The translations under genes and the position numbers were made by a program. This document shows positions 52,464-63,600 of a stretch of DNA of 64,000 bases, piece after piece (within the stretch, counting starts at the first letter, position 1; every line of letters begins with the position of its first letter). The notes beneath the pieces were generated by a model. That model had not been told where the DNA came from and did not search any database. It worked only from the letters and a program-made list of their open reading frames with translations. The DNA comes from Lycorma delicatula (Eukaryota > Arthropoda > Insecta > Hemiptera > Fulgoridae): assembly GCF_047948215.1 (NCBI RefSeq), contig NC_134456.1, forward strand, positions 195,994,034 through 196,058,033, read 5' to 3'.

Positions 52464-55400
52464 TATAATAATAATATAAATTTATATTATATAATCAAGT
52501 AAAAAAAAGTTTATTTCTTTGTTTTAAAAGTCATTTCTTGATGACCCAGTAATAAGTATAGGGTACATCTAGCTTATATCAAACCATAAACATTTACAGT
52601 CGTCAAACATCCAACTGTATAATCCAAGCTATTGATTTTTGGAAATGGAAAAGAATTTTTCAGGTACATAAAATACATATTTTAATACAAACTACATCAT
52701 CATTTTTTTAACAAATTTTGTAAAATTTAATTTTGTATGTTACAGGAAAACATACAAAAAACTGGCTCCAGTTCATAAAGTAAATTCTTCATGAACTTTG
52801 ACCCAATATAAAGCAGTTTATATTCAAACAAAATGTATTTCTGTATATTTTACCAATCTACTTGTTTGATTTCTAATATTGTAATTAGAAGTGTTCAAAT
52901 TTTTTTTAAAAATCTTTCTGACTTATTGATTATGCTTCATATATAAATAATAGTTATTAAATTTATTATTGAAGGTTGTTTACACATTTCATATTTTTCT
53001 ATCTTTACATGTATCTAAGGGCTTATCAAAATAAAAATTCTTTCTTAATTTTGTTTAAATATTAATCAAAACAGTATTGGTTACTGAACATTAAAGATTA
53101 CCAATCTATAGTATACTCCTCTGATCATCTTAACATCATCAAGGATAGATATTAATCTCAGAGCAAAGATATTTAAGCTTACGGTATGGTCTTTCCAATA
53201 GAAATCATGATCAATCAATACATCTAAGAATTTTACTAGTGATAATTTAGTCTATAATTATTACCCTCCATGATGTAAACATTATTTTAATATTGGCATA
53301 TATATTTTTAAATTTTGTGAAGTTGTATTTATTTTTATTAATAACTAAATTACACAGAATGAGATTTTGAATAGCGACATATATATCTATAAAAATATTG
53401 ATTTCTAAGGTGTTTTTATTATGACGTGATTATTTTAGTGTTTTGATATTAGTGTACTTTAGATGGTCTCAGGAATGATTTGCTTGAGAACAATTCCATT
53501 ATTAAATTTCTTCATTATTTTTTTAATATGTATGATAAAAAAAATACTGTAATACATTGTTTCAAAAATGGTATTATCTTTATTTTATTATTATTTTTTT
53601 TACAGTACCCGTGTATACTTGTTCGCCTTGTGGAATTCGATTCAGTTCTTTAAGTACACTTGAAGCTCATCAGACATATTATTGCTCACACAGGCACACA
53701 CATCCAGGGAAAGGTACGATAAATAATTTGCTATTCTAAGTAAAATTTGTAATAAATAATACAACTGTTTTCATTATTTCATTAATTAAAATAGTACAAG
53801 TATAATTCTTTGTTATAAACAAATTGTGCACTATTACATTTGTGTAAGTCACATAAACTATACTACTATCTATATATATATATATAGTATTATGGTTCTA
53901 TTATATGTGTAAGTCACTATTTTTTTACACATAGTTGGTTACTGCAATACTGTAGTATATTGTTATTCACTTTTCTTCAGAACTACTATAAATTATTTCT
54001 AGAGATTGGTGGAAATAGAAGCATGTTAAAAGTATTACTCTGGAAGAATAGTTTTACTGCTTTTATTTCTTGAATTTTTTAGTAATATTTACAATTTTGT
54101 GTTCATAAGTAAAAATCCTTAATTAGTTTTTATGAGAAATTTAAAAAGTTTGGATTGGGTATTTTTAATATAGTTAGTTTATTGTTTTATTACATCTTAT
54201 TCTGGGAAACATAAACATAAAAAAATTGAAATTCTTGACATGGTGAATAAATAAAGGCAACTAGCTTGATATTATACAATATAAAATTATAGATAAATAT
54301 CATATAACAACTCTGTACACATCTAATTGTCTTTGAACAGTTTGACTGCAAATTACACATTGTAATAAAGTTCAATGTTTAGAAAAAATCTTCTGGAACC
54401 ATAACCAGTCATTAAAGAGTGTTTGAAATTCTATTATTTTGAAGTTGTAAACCTTATAATCATCATATTGATCTTGAAATTTTTTATTATCTTCGTTTTG
54501 TTTAAATCACATGGTAATGCAATACATTTCTTTTTTGAAGAAATAATAGTTATTTATATGTTTTAAAAAATTAATTACTTTTATGTTTTTTTCATGTGTA
54601 ATATATAGAATGAGTTTATATTGTTAAAATAGAACCAATTTAAAAAATAAATTCTACAGTATTGAAGATTAATTGATTCTGCAGAATCAATTATTTTGGT
54701 ATCAAGAATTTTTATTGATTATTTACTTTTTTCTTAAAATTAATATTTATTTTGTCTAATTGGTTTTTTAATGAGATCTACATTATTGAAAAGAATTAAT
54801 TAGCTAAAGAAAAGAATCATCATACCTTATTTCTACAGAACTGAATTTTTAAAAATGAGCTGTGTAATGTTTGAACAGGCATAATTTGCGTTCAAAATTT
54901 CATGACTTATAATTTGTTTGTTCTAGAATAAATTAAAGTATTTTTGTCTACTCTCAAACTGTTATTAGAATTTTATAACATTTCATAATGATGATTACAG
55001 AATATGGAAGAGATTAATAATAACAATAATAGATATATATGTAGAAATTATACTGATAAAATAACTGTTAACAAATAAATTACTGCTTGAGTATTATTAT
55101 TGTTATTATTATGTAATTAAAAATTGGTAACTTTTATAAAGTAAATGAAGACAAAGGAATGATATTATTTATAAGTTAACAACAATGGGCTACATTTAGT
55201 GGATGATATCTAATCTCTAATGTATATTGTGTGATACGGTTTCAATCCCCTATTATCAAATGAGTTATCGCTTTATAGCTTTTACCTTTGCCTCCTGTTA
55301 AGCTATCTCTTTTTATGATATTTTTTATATACCTTTTTATCAGCCATCTCATTTTATAGGAAGAAACAGATAACACAGAATAGTAACTAAACAACGGAGT

Positions 55401-55900
55401 AAAGCCAAAGCATGTTCTAGTTTTATATATATATGTATTTATGAGTGTTTATTCTCTTTAGTATATGCTCTATATATACATATATAGGCATACACTTGAC
55501 TCTTAATAGTGTTTGAGTAGCTGAGACCAAGATATTTTTTTACAATCATGTGATAATAATGTAAAATAAAATTACTTTAAAGAATTAAATAAAACCTATC
55601 TTTTCTCTTTAATGTGTTTATTATTTAGTTCCACTTAATGACAATTAATTTCAATTATATATAAGTTTAAATTTTACTTCATCTTTTAGATATTTTTCTT
55701 TAAACTAATAGGCTTACTTATTTTTGAGATAGCTAACTTCATTATGATGGTATACACATTCACTGTTTCTTACATGTTTTATTTGTATGTTGAAAACGAA
55801 GGAATTCATCACATTTTGTTCTAACTCCATTCATAAAAGTGAATTAATATTAAATGAGCTTTAATAAGTGTTAAATATGGTACCAGCTTCATGCAACACA

Positions 55901-55974
<74 letters not shown>

Positions 55975-58900
55975 TAGGGTGTTACACAAAATGATCCAAC
56001 ATTTGGTTTTGTTAAAAAAATATTTATTTGAATTGCAATACAGAAAAGTAAAATACAACATATTTACTATATACCTGGAGATTATATTTTGCTTATCACA
56101 TGTTCAATATGACCACCATCACATCTATCAACTTCTTCAACAAAACTCCTTTATTGTTAGTAACTCAACAATACATATCCTAGGTTATCTTGTTGCATGC
56201 CTCAATGATCAGCACTCGCAGTTCCATCACTGTATGAGGATGTTTGGGGAAATTTTTTTCCTTTAGAAACCCCCAAAGAAAATAATCGCATGAATTCAAA
56301 TCAGGACTGTTCAGTGGTCAGTTCTATCCACACGCAAAACCATTAGGAAATCGGTTTGAAATGAAATTTATGTTAAAAGTTTCATGCAGAAAGTCAAAAT
56401 CAACATTAGCTCTGTGTGGTCTGGCTCCATCCTGCATGAACTACTTGTTTTCTAATTGCAAACCTTTTGCAAGAAGTGATGGAACAAAATTATTATGCAA
56501 CATGTGTAGATAACATTCATTGTTCACTGTTAGTTCAAAAAAGAATGGCCCTATTACCCTAAAACTTGGAATAGCGGCCCATACCGTAATTCTTGAAGTG
56601 TGATGCACCTTTTCCTGAAGCACATATCAATTTTCAGAAGCCCAAAAATGCACATTTTTTTATTAACAACCCTGTCTAGGTGAAAATGTGCCTCATCTGA
56701 AAACCAAACATTGTTCAACTATATGTCTTGGTTTACAGTCCATTTAGCGAATGCCATCCTTTGATGTTTGTTATCAACTGTTAATCTAGGCCACACTGTT
56801 ACTTTGGATGGATTCGAAAGCAAATCAGTTTTTAAAATTCACTGTACAGATTGCCTAGAAATCCCAAGTTGTGCTGCTGATTTTCTTGTTGATTTGCCCA
56901 GGCTTCTCAGCAATGCTGCTCTGACAGCTTCGACATTCTGTGGAGAACAAAGATTGGCAGACTGTTCGCACTTATTCTCAAATACTAAACCATCATTATT
57001 AAATTTTTCATAAAGTTTATGTATTGTTTTAAATGAGAGCAACCAGCGAGTTTGAAAAGTGTATGAAATCTTCTTTGTGTAAGCATCACACTTTTTGTTT
57101 CATTAAGAATCAGATTTCAACAGAAATATCCATTTTGACATCCCTGAATTCATTTTGACTAGTTTTGGTGTGACGTCTGTACGTATGTGCATACGTCACA
57201 TACACATGTATGTATGTATGTATCTTGCACAACTCAAAACTGATTAGCCATAGGATGTTAAAATTTTGGATTTAGGACTTTTATAATATATAGTTGTGCA
57301 CCTCCCGTTTTGAGTGTAATCAATTGGACCAAAAGTGTCCAAAAAAGCCCAAAATCAAAAACATTTGGATTTTAGACTTTCTTAACTGCAGTAATAAGCC
57401 CACATTGAAGCTTTTCAATGAAATATCATAAGTCGTACTTATTGTCATTGGTTTTAGAGTTATAGCCAAATAAAATTTTAATTAATGAGATATTTTAATC
57501 TTCAAGGTGAATGCACATTGGTTCGAATTCAACTTCATTTCCTTTTTTTTTACAAGTACAAGGAAGTCGTGTGATGTCCACATCCGATTTGGTGAAACAT
57601 CTGATAATTTTATTTAATTGAAAATTATAATTTAGAATCTTATTCCTTAATCTCTAATTGAAAAAAAATATGAAAAAAATCATAAGTTATTAGTGTAATA
57701 AAATTTTATGTAATTTTTATTTTAATTCAAAATTTTTACAGAGCTTAATAATTATTATTAATAAATCAATATATTTAAATTTAAAACGCGGGGTTCACAC
57801 TTCCGCGAGTTTGGTTAGCTAGTTCAGAGGGAGATGGTGTAGGACATTCAAAATGTCCAGACAAGGCCTACAGCGAAGACAATAAGCTGAGTTAAATCAC
57901 CAATGCAAATATCTATTGAGGCATTTGCATCGGTGGTATCCCAACGAGGCCAGGCTTATTACTATGAGATGTAAAAAATCAGAGGGTGATAGATGACTCC
58001 CGTTAAAGCCCAACCGGGCAATGAACGGGGGGGGGGAGGGCTGTCTTCCCCTACACAGTTGGGATGATGTGTTCATAGTTATGGATCTGACACGTTCTCA
58101 CTTACATCACACAACTACTTGAGCAACGTGAAACAAAATTAATATATAAACTAATATAAAATGCTGATACGGACACCATAAAAAAATATGATTCAGTGTG
58201 GTTTCTACCACAATGAAATTGTGTAACTGTCCACTTTATTAAAGAATTGGAGGATCATAATATATCTCACTTTCAAATGAAATAAGTTTAAATGAAGTGC
58301 AGCAAAAATGTGTATATGTAATTTAATAGGCGTACAAGGAAGATTTTTATTATTATTTTGAATAAAAGTTTATAACTAGTATTTAAAATAATTTTTGAAA
58401 TTTTAAAAAGTAATCAATTAAAAGTTTCATGGTTTATAAAACTTTACACTACATTTTTTGTAATTTTAAATGAGATGTATGCAGTCCTGTTTGAGGATAT
58501 CTAAATGTTCATAAACAGTGGAAATGTTACAACTCTGCTATGGTCAGCCTGAGAATTAACAAGATTTAATTACGAAACTTCTATTGATACAGCAAATCAA
58601 GAAAAAATATTCTTTTACATTATTCTCTTTACTATAGCCTATTCATTCATATGCCTGAAATTGTATTTGTAAAAATTGTTATAAAAAAATAAAGAGTATA
58701 TTTTTTTTAGATCAGTTCCATCAGAGTTTCTAGGTAATATTTGGAAAAGTTTAAAATATATCAATATTTAAAACATTTAGAGTTCCAAAATTTCATGAAT
58801 TTTTCATTTCTTTTTCCCCAAATATACTATTATGAATAACATAATCGATTGATTGATAATATATTCTGAAAGAAGTATTGGTACTTACCTAAAACAACTT

Positions 58901-61900
58901 TTATGAAAAAGGGAATAACCTCTATTATTAGTGAATAAATTAATTTTTTTTAATGATCTCATTATATGAATATGTAGAATTTTCTCCAACTGAAGATCTG
59001 TCAGCAAATGTATTAGTATTGTTTCATTGTTCAAACAATATACACATTAAATAAAGGATTAAAATTATTTTAAGAAAAAATGTATTAAAAAGATCTTTTA
59101 TTTGTTACAAACTGAGTTTTTTTTTCTATGCTTAATCCTTCTCTGGTCCTTTTTTGTCCAAAGTTTGACTATTTTTTACATGCAGGTGATTTGCAATTAA
59201 ATACCTTCTTATAATTCACTTTAAATGCTACTAAATATAATTTTATTTTTAAAAGATTTAAAATGATAAAATAACAGTCCAAAAAAGTATTATTGAAAAC
59301 CTTGCGTCTCTTGTACTGATGGAAGTTTTTGAATGATTTATGGGTATCTGTACAAGGCTAGCTACACTTATAATATAGTCATCTGTTAGAATGTTTAATA
59401 TGATTCTATGAATAACAATAGAACTAAGAACATATATTTCATAAAATTTCACTAATAAAATAGATGAAATTAAAAAAAAGTGTTGTCAGGCGTAAATATA
59501 TTGAGTGATGCAATATTAAATGAGGAACTAGAAAGGAGTTACCATCTGTTAAAAATACATCTCTATTTATATTTACCAGTACAGTAATTAAATTACTGGC
59601 TAATATTAATAACATCTTTCTTTTATTTTTCCAGGTGTTATTGTGGGAGATGCAGAGCCTGATGATCCTAAAATAACAATAATGCCAACTGTAGAAAGTA
59701 TAAGAGAAGATGTTAGTGGTGGAGAGAGTAATGCTAGTGAACCACCAGCAAAGTCAGCCAAAGTTGGAAAACAATATAGATGTTTGCATTGTTCTTATAG
59801 TGCTGATAAGAAAGTGAGCCTCAATAGACATATGAGAATGCACTCATCATCTCCAGCATCTCAAACAGGGACAGCTGATACAATAGCCGATCCTGCTGCA
59901 ACATCACCACATTTAGTAGATCGTTATTGTCAAGACTGTGATATACGATTTTCATCTCTTAAAACGTATAGAGCACATAAATTACACTATTGTAGTACCA
60001 GGCATGTTATAAAAACAAATAAAACTTCATCAGCTCCTGCTTCACCTTCAGACTCAATGACCACACCGACGTCACCTGGTGCAAGTGATTCATCAACTCA
60101 TTTACAAAGGGATCCACAACCTTTTCTTGCTTTACCGACTAATCCAATATTGATTATTCCATACTCATTATTTCAAGGAGCTAGCGTACTTTCAGGTCCT
60201 GCAGTTATGGGACTTCCTAACCCTGACACTGCTTGTCTTTTGTTACCTGATGGAACTTTACAACCAATGGCTCAAGCATTGTCATCTCATTCTAGGTTCA
60301 TTCCAGCTGAGTCTCCAGCGAAATCACCCCGTCTTCCTCAAAATGTTGAACTACAACAACCATCGGTAATTATAAGGTTTAGGTATTTCCTTATTAACTA
60401 AATATTTTCTTATTATATCTTCCATACACAAAATAATATAACATATGAATGTAATACAGTTTCTATTTTTTACCATAATATTAAAAAAATATTTAACCAA
60501 ATATATAATCTATTAATGAAGACAGTTTTATATTATAATCGTATATCAATTTTATCCCTTCATCCCAATTCTATATTTGGAAGGTATATGTGATTATTTG
60601 TATGTGTTTAGAATATACTGTACTTATTTTCATGAAATAGATATATGCATGCAAACATTGTGGATGCAGAACTATACAGTAAAATTGAATCACTTAGGAT
60701 TTATTTAACAGTTTCACAAAAACTGAAACATCTCAAATATCCTGGAAAGTAAAGGAAATGAAATGAGGTAAGGTATAATGACCAAGCTTATGCAATGACG
60801 AATTCAAGCAGGGGTCAAATTCATTGACCTAATTTTGATAGATCACAGAGTTAAAATTGCTGGATGAAGTTCATTGAACATGTTGACATTTTCAGTGTAG
60901 CTAATGGTTATAGCAACCAGTGTCTCTTAAAAAAAAAAAAAAAATTATTCATTTCAGAATAATGAAAAATGATGAAAATATTAATAAAAGTAGTTTAATG
61001 TTTTTCAACAGTTGTATTCAAACAATTTATGTAAGATGTTGAGAAGTTTAAGCAGAGATAGTTTCAGATTTTTAGTTAAGTTTAATATTATACTGATTAT
61101 GTTATTTTCACAATATTAAAACTAACTGAAAACACTTTTGTACAATGAAAGTTTAAAGAGTGGTGATATTGTCTACAGAACTGAGGTAATAAAACACATT
61201 TTTAAACCATTTCAACCCTGTGAAAAATCCTAACAGAAAAAACAGAGCAGTTCCAGATCTATGTCTGTAACTAAGCAAAGTTAAGAAACTGTACAGGCCA
61301 TCCCAAAATTACTATGAAAATATTTGTAATTTTGTTAACTTTTACCTCACTGTGTTTCTACATCAAATGTGTGAATTTTTTTTGCAGACTTTACTCAGAG
61401 TTATATTCTGTAATTACAGTTACTGTAATGAAAACACTTAGAGTTAGCTGTTTAATATGAAGCAAACATTATTTTCCTCACAATTTTTTACATTTATTAT
61501 TTTTTCACAATAGTGTAAAAAATAAGCATTGAATTATACTTCAGTGTAATTTACATTCTTTTAATTCACTGTTAAGTATAAATTAATTACAATAAAAAAA
61601 TTAAACTACATTATTTCTGTACTTAATTTCAAGAATTATTAAATTTTTTTCAATATGAATTGCACATTTTTGTTAGTAATAAAAAACTGTAGACAAGATG
61701 TTAACTAGGTGATATATTTCTAATTATATATGTAGAATGAAGAATATAGGTACAGTTTGTGACTGGATGTTAATGTTGCTGTATACTGGGATGTTGAATT
61801 TCATTCCTGTTGTGAATGGAAATTTTTCATTAAACATTAAAATGTTCTTTCCATTCATACTTAACGGAAGGCATTGATTACTAGTATATAGAGTGTAGCG

Positions 61901-63600
61901 CTGACTATTTAATTCACTAGATCAACAAAGAAGGGATTTAGAATTGTCCTAAATGTGAAAGAAAGGCAAATTACCATTAGAAAAAAATTAAATGCGATTG
62001 ACATTTGAGTTTATTTCCTGATGTACCACTTGATCTTGAATGTGATAGATATTAATATGATAGATTGAATGAGCTGGATTTGGCTGCATTTTAAATAGTA
62101 ATATCTATTAATTTTACCAAAATTGATAATAATTTAAAAATCTCAAAGTAATTATAAATATATGTGTAATAAAATTAACAATAATGTTGTCAGTAGTAGT
62201 GTTAATAACTAGTAGTTCCTAAGAAGTAGAAGTTCTTGGAGGTTTTCTAAGGTATTGTTTTGTTTAAATTATACATATTTTTCACTTGATTACAAGTCTT
62301 TTTTATTTATTCAATTTAATTTCAGGTCTCAAAAACAGAAGAAAGTGTAAAAAAAAGCGGTACTGAAGGAACTGTACCATTGGATTTAAGTCTAAGGAAA
62401 AGTTTAGATGAAGATATCATTGTTGATGCTGGAGAGGATGAAAAAGAAAATAGGCAAAGTGCAGATAACATTTTTCCATTACCAGATCATGAAGATATTA
62501 TTTGTGCACCCTCCATTCCTTTAATGCTTTCTACATCATCAACATGTTCATCTCCATCTCCAGCACCTCCTTCTCCATCACCATCCACATCTCCACATTC
62601 AGCAAGTGTAAAGAGATCATTGTCATCTTCTGAGGCTAAAAAACAAAGAACAGACTTAAACAGTAATAGTCCTAGTCCAAAATTATCTCCATCTACTGGT
62701 CAGAAGTCTCCTCGAAGAACACCTAATGGTTTAGTGACCAGTTCTGGAAAGCAACAAAAAAGTGAAGAAAGAAAAAAAAATGATTTATCGCTACATGCAA
62801 AATTAGAAACAAACAGTAATCTCAATCTATCAAATTTACTTTTGGCAGCAGCAGCCCATAATCACCAGTTAGATAACCTTCCACCGACTGAACTTCAAGC
62901 AATGCCATTTCCTTCTGAATTATTACCTCATATTGCAGCTGCTGCCAGAGCTGGCCCTGGAAAACAGGGAAAACAATTAGCAACTTTACAAGGGATTTTG
63001 CCTGGCTCACCCAATATTCCACTACTTCTTCCTCAACTGACAAGTGGTTCTAGAGCTACAACTCCAGATTTACTTAATCCAGCCTCAATTTTACCATTAT
63101 ACTCAGATATGGCACTTAGGATAGTTGCTGCAGCTGGTAGTGAATTACAGGGAACTCCTCCTCCACAAGTTTTAGTAAAACAAGGAGTTTCAAAATGTCA
63201 AGAATGCAATATTGTATTTTGCAAACATGAAAACTACATAGCCCATAAAAAACATTATTGTTCAGCCAGACAAGTTTCAGAACCTATTCCTGTACAGGAA
63301 GAACCTCCTAGCCACAAATCAGTTAGTCCTGCTGTGCCAAATTCTCCTCCCAGTAATACTTCACCACCACCTCCACCACCAATTCCTATAAAAGAAAGAA
63401 CTTCAGTTAATGCTCATTCTACACATTCAAATGCTTCTCTTGCTTCAAGTTCAAAAGGTCCACTGTATCAATTTATTTGTGTAGCATGTGGTATCAAATA
63501 TACTTCGTATGATAACCTAACAGCACATCAGACGCACTATTGTCCTAAAAGGCCTGCTTTGGAACCAGAAAAATCTAGTCGCAAATGTCCAAAATGTAAG
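40184..63600 (+). CDS. ush: FOG-family zinc-finger GATA cofactor (U-shaped-like), exons 2..n, partial at both ends
   Basis: Five exons join in frame to a protein resembling Drosophila U-shaped and vertebrate ZFPM1/2 (FOG), nuclear cofactors that bind the N-terminal zinc finger of GATA factors and modulate transcription in blood, heart and dorsal patterning (family knowledge). Seen directly: four fingers of the form C-x2-C-x12-H-x4-C (starting at 53620, 59928, 63196, 63478), the CCHC type that contacts GATA; one C2H2 finger (59781-59843); a further C-P-x-C half-finger at 63586-63597; and a PLDLS CtBP-type motif at 62377-62391. Introns after exons 40184-40459, 47645-47773 and 53606-53713 are all phase 1, the next is phase 0, and every junction keeps the frame open. 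The N-terminal exon and the downstream fingers are not in view. The FOG assignment is firm; the exact insect orthologue name is inferred. Confidence 0.88.
40460..47644 (+). other. ush intron, 7.2 kb
   Basis: AT-rich intron in phase 1. It holds an (AT)n microsatellite at 42713-42751, a short GC-richer block at 42940-43145 with two overlapping short ORFs and no convincing splice signals, a 9-bp inverted repeat with TTACGGAAG arms at 40634-40665, an 11-G homopolymer at 46025-46035, and a near duplication of about 25 bp around 45605-45655 containing ATAACTTTTGACTA. No transposon with recognisable coding capacity was seen. Confidence 0.6.
42713..42751. repeat. (AT)n microsatellite
   Basis: About 19 uninterrupted AT units inside the FOG intron. 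Confidence 0.9.
47645..47773 (+). CDS. ush: ush exon: alanine-rich linker
   Basis: A short 129-bp exon between acceptor TTCCACGCAG and the strong donor GTAAGT. Read in the phase left by the previous exon it gives a segment with RFFCLPPLP followed by an alanine/threonine tract and the serine-rich end SSAENRQ, with no stop. The poly-alanine tract is encoded by mixed GCA/GCG/GCC codons, not a pure repeat, which argues for protein-level constraint. No domain recognised. It sits where vertebrate FOG proteins have the stretch just before their first zinc finger, consistent with the next exon carrying that finger. It is much GC-richer than the AT-rich introns on either side. Confidence 0.72.
47774..53605 (+). 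other. ush intron, 5.8 kb
   Basis: AT-rich, phase 1. It contains a (TG)n tract at about 48948-48962, a copy of a dispersed repeat related to one at 5.6 kb (about 49425-49760), and a (TA)n tract at about 52431-52450. No other coding or RNA feature could be supported. Confidence 0.6.
49425..49760 (+). repeat. Dispersed repeat, family 2, copy 2
   Basis: Diverged relative of 5590-5960 in the same orientation: TGAGGAGTGAAGTGGTTT, TTCTTCACCGAG, GAACTGGCTATATA, TTACTCTGAGAGAAAGCAAC. No open frame. Confidence 0.4.
53606..53713 (+). CDS. ush: ush exon: first CCHC zinc finger
   Basis: This 108-bp exon follows a long pyrimidine tract ending TTTTTTTTACAG and ends at donor GTACGA; it is phase 1 on both sides. 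It encodes one complete FOG-type finger at 53620-53685: Cys-SP-Cys, twelve residues with the hydrophobic core Phe and Leu, then His, four residues and Cys (motif AHQTYYCSHR). It closely matches the arrangement of the first finger of vertebrate FOG-1 and FOG-2, one of the CCHC fingers able to contact the GATA N-finger (family knowledge). Retaining the following intron would add only a few residues before a stop at 53739. Confidence 0.9.
55896..55971. repeat. Compound microsatellite (CA)n(GA)n
   Basis: (CA)12 followed directly by about 26 GA units, ending four bases before the left end of a mariner-type element. ORFs on both strands here read simple dipeptides (TERERE, LSLSLS) and are not genes. 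Confidence 0.9.
55975..57089 (-). mobile_element. Decayed mariner-type element with transposase remnant
   Basis: On the - strand pieces of a transposase related to the one at 26-27 kb can be read in order with several stops: helix-turn-helix part (57042-56839; SPQNVEAVRAALLRS, STRKSAAQLGISRQSV), first catalytic block WFSDEAHFHLD (about 56.69 kb), ITVWAAIPSFRVIGPFFFE (56.55 kb), second block QDGARPHRA (about 56.43 kb) and NSPDLNSCDYFLWGFLKE (about 56.28 kb). A degenerate terminal repeat may be GGGTGTTACACAAAATGAT at the left (55977) and the inverse containing TTTGTGTAAGCA at 57075-57086. It belongs to another lineage than the 26-kb element, judged by the low similarity outside the catalytic blocks. 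Confidence 0.75.
57111..57590 (-). repeat. 650-bp interspersed repeat, copy D, truncated
   Basis: Inverse orientation: CAGATTTCAACAGAAATATCC, GACGTCTGTACG, GATTAGCCATAGGATGTT, CTGCAGTAATAAGCC, TTCGAATTCAACTTCATTTCC, CAAGTACAAGGAAGTCGTG and GATGTCCACATCCGAT. It lacks the AT-rich central part and the CGCGATC end. Further pieces of the family lie at about 57740-57785 (+ orientation, ATATATTTAAATTTAAA) and about 58300-58345 (ATATGTAATTTAATAGGCGT). Confidence 0.6.
57786..58135. other. GC-rich insert of unknown origin
   Basis: About 350 bp with much higher GC than the intron, abruptly bounded by AT-rich pieces of the 650-bp repeat family. It contains CGCGGGGTTCACACTTCCGC near the left edge, a ten-G run at 58027-58036 and no long open frame. 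Likely a transposon fragment, for instance a LINE untranslated region, but I recognise no family. Confidence 0.4.
59635..60365 (+). CDS. ush: ush exon: C2H2 finger plus second CCHC finger
   Basis: Acceptor ATTTTTCCAG; donor GTAATT after codon TCG, leaving phase 0. After an acidic linker it encodes a C2H2 finger (59781-59843; C-LH-C, twelve residues, HMRMH) like the C2H2 finger that precedes the next CCHC finger in FOG, and then a CCHC finger (59928-59993; motif AHKLHYCSTRH). Downstream is a serine/threonine/proline-rich linker and a hydrophobic stretch (NPILIIPYSLF). The true exon begins with completion of a glycine codon across the splice, so no start codon is needed here. Reading through the donor would terminate at 60401 after eleven extra residues, a possible but unsupported short isoform. 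Confidence 0.9.
60366..62325 (+). other. ush intron, 2.0 kb
   Basis: Phase 0 intron. AT-rich, with a 15-A run near 60930. Nothing else recognised. Confidence 0.6.
62326..63600 (+). CDS. ush: ush exon: PLDLS CtBP motif and two CCHC fingers
   Basis: Acceptor TTTAATTTCAG; begins in phase 0 with a lysine/glutamate-rich segment, then PLDLSLRKS (62377-62403), the P-x-D-L-S type motif through which FOG proteins recruit the corepressor CtBP (family knowledge). A long serine/proline-rich, probably disordered region follows, with a basic patch near SEAKKQR. Two CCHC fingers come next: 63196-63261 (AHKKHYCSAR) and 63478-63543 (AHQTHYCPKR), separated by a proline-rich linker including eight consecutive prolines except one break. 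The exon ends just after C-P-K-C-K, the first half of another finger, so the gene must continue. Preferred donor is GTGGGT at 63601; a weaker donor at 63608 is discussed in findings. Confidence 0.88.

Larger units (their letters stand above)
53714..59634 (+). other. ush intron, 5.9 kb, repeat-rich
   Basis: Phase 1 intron carrying a (TA)n tract near 53873-53887, the compound (CA)n(GA)n microsatellite at 55896-55971, a ruined mariner-type element (55975-57089), a - strand copy of the 650-bp interspersed repeat (57111-57590), smaller pieces of the same repeat, and a GC-rich insert of unknown type (about 57786-58135). The remaining parts are AT-rich with nothing recognised. Confidence 0.6.

Noticed and set aside
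55861..56266. Overlapping ORFs on both strands at the (CA)n(GA)n tract
   Set aside because: Dipeptide runs from the microsatellite joined to transposon sequence read on the wrong strand.
62822..63043. - strand ORF opposite the FOG exon
   Set aside because: Shadow of the coding exon, with no independent motif.
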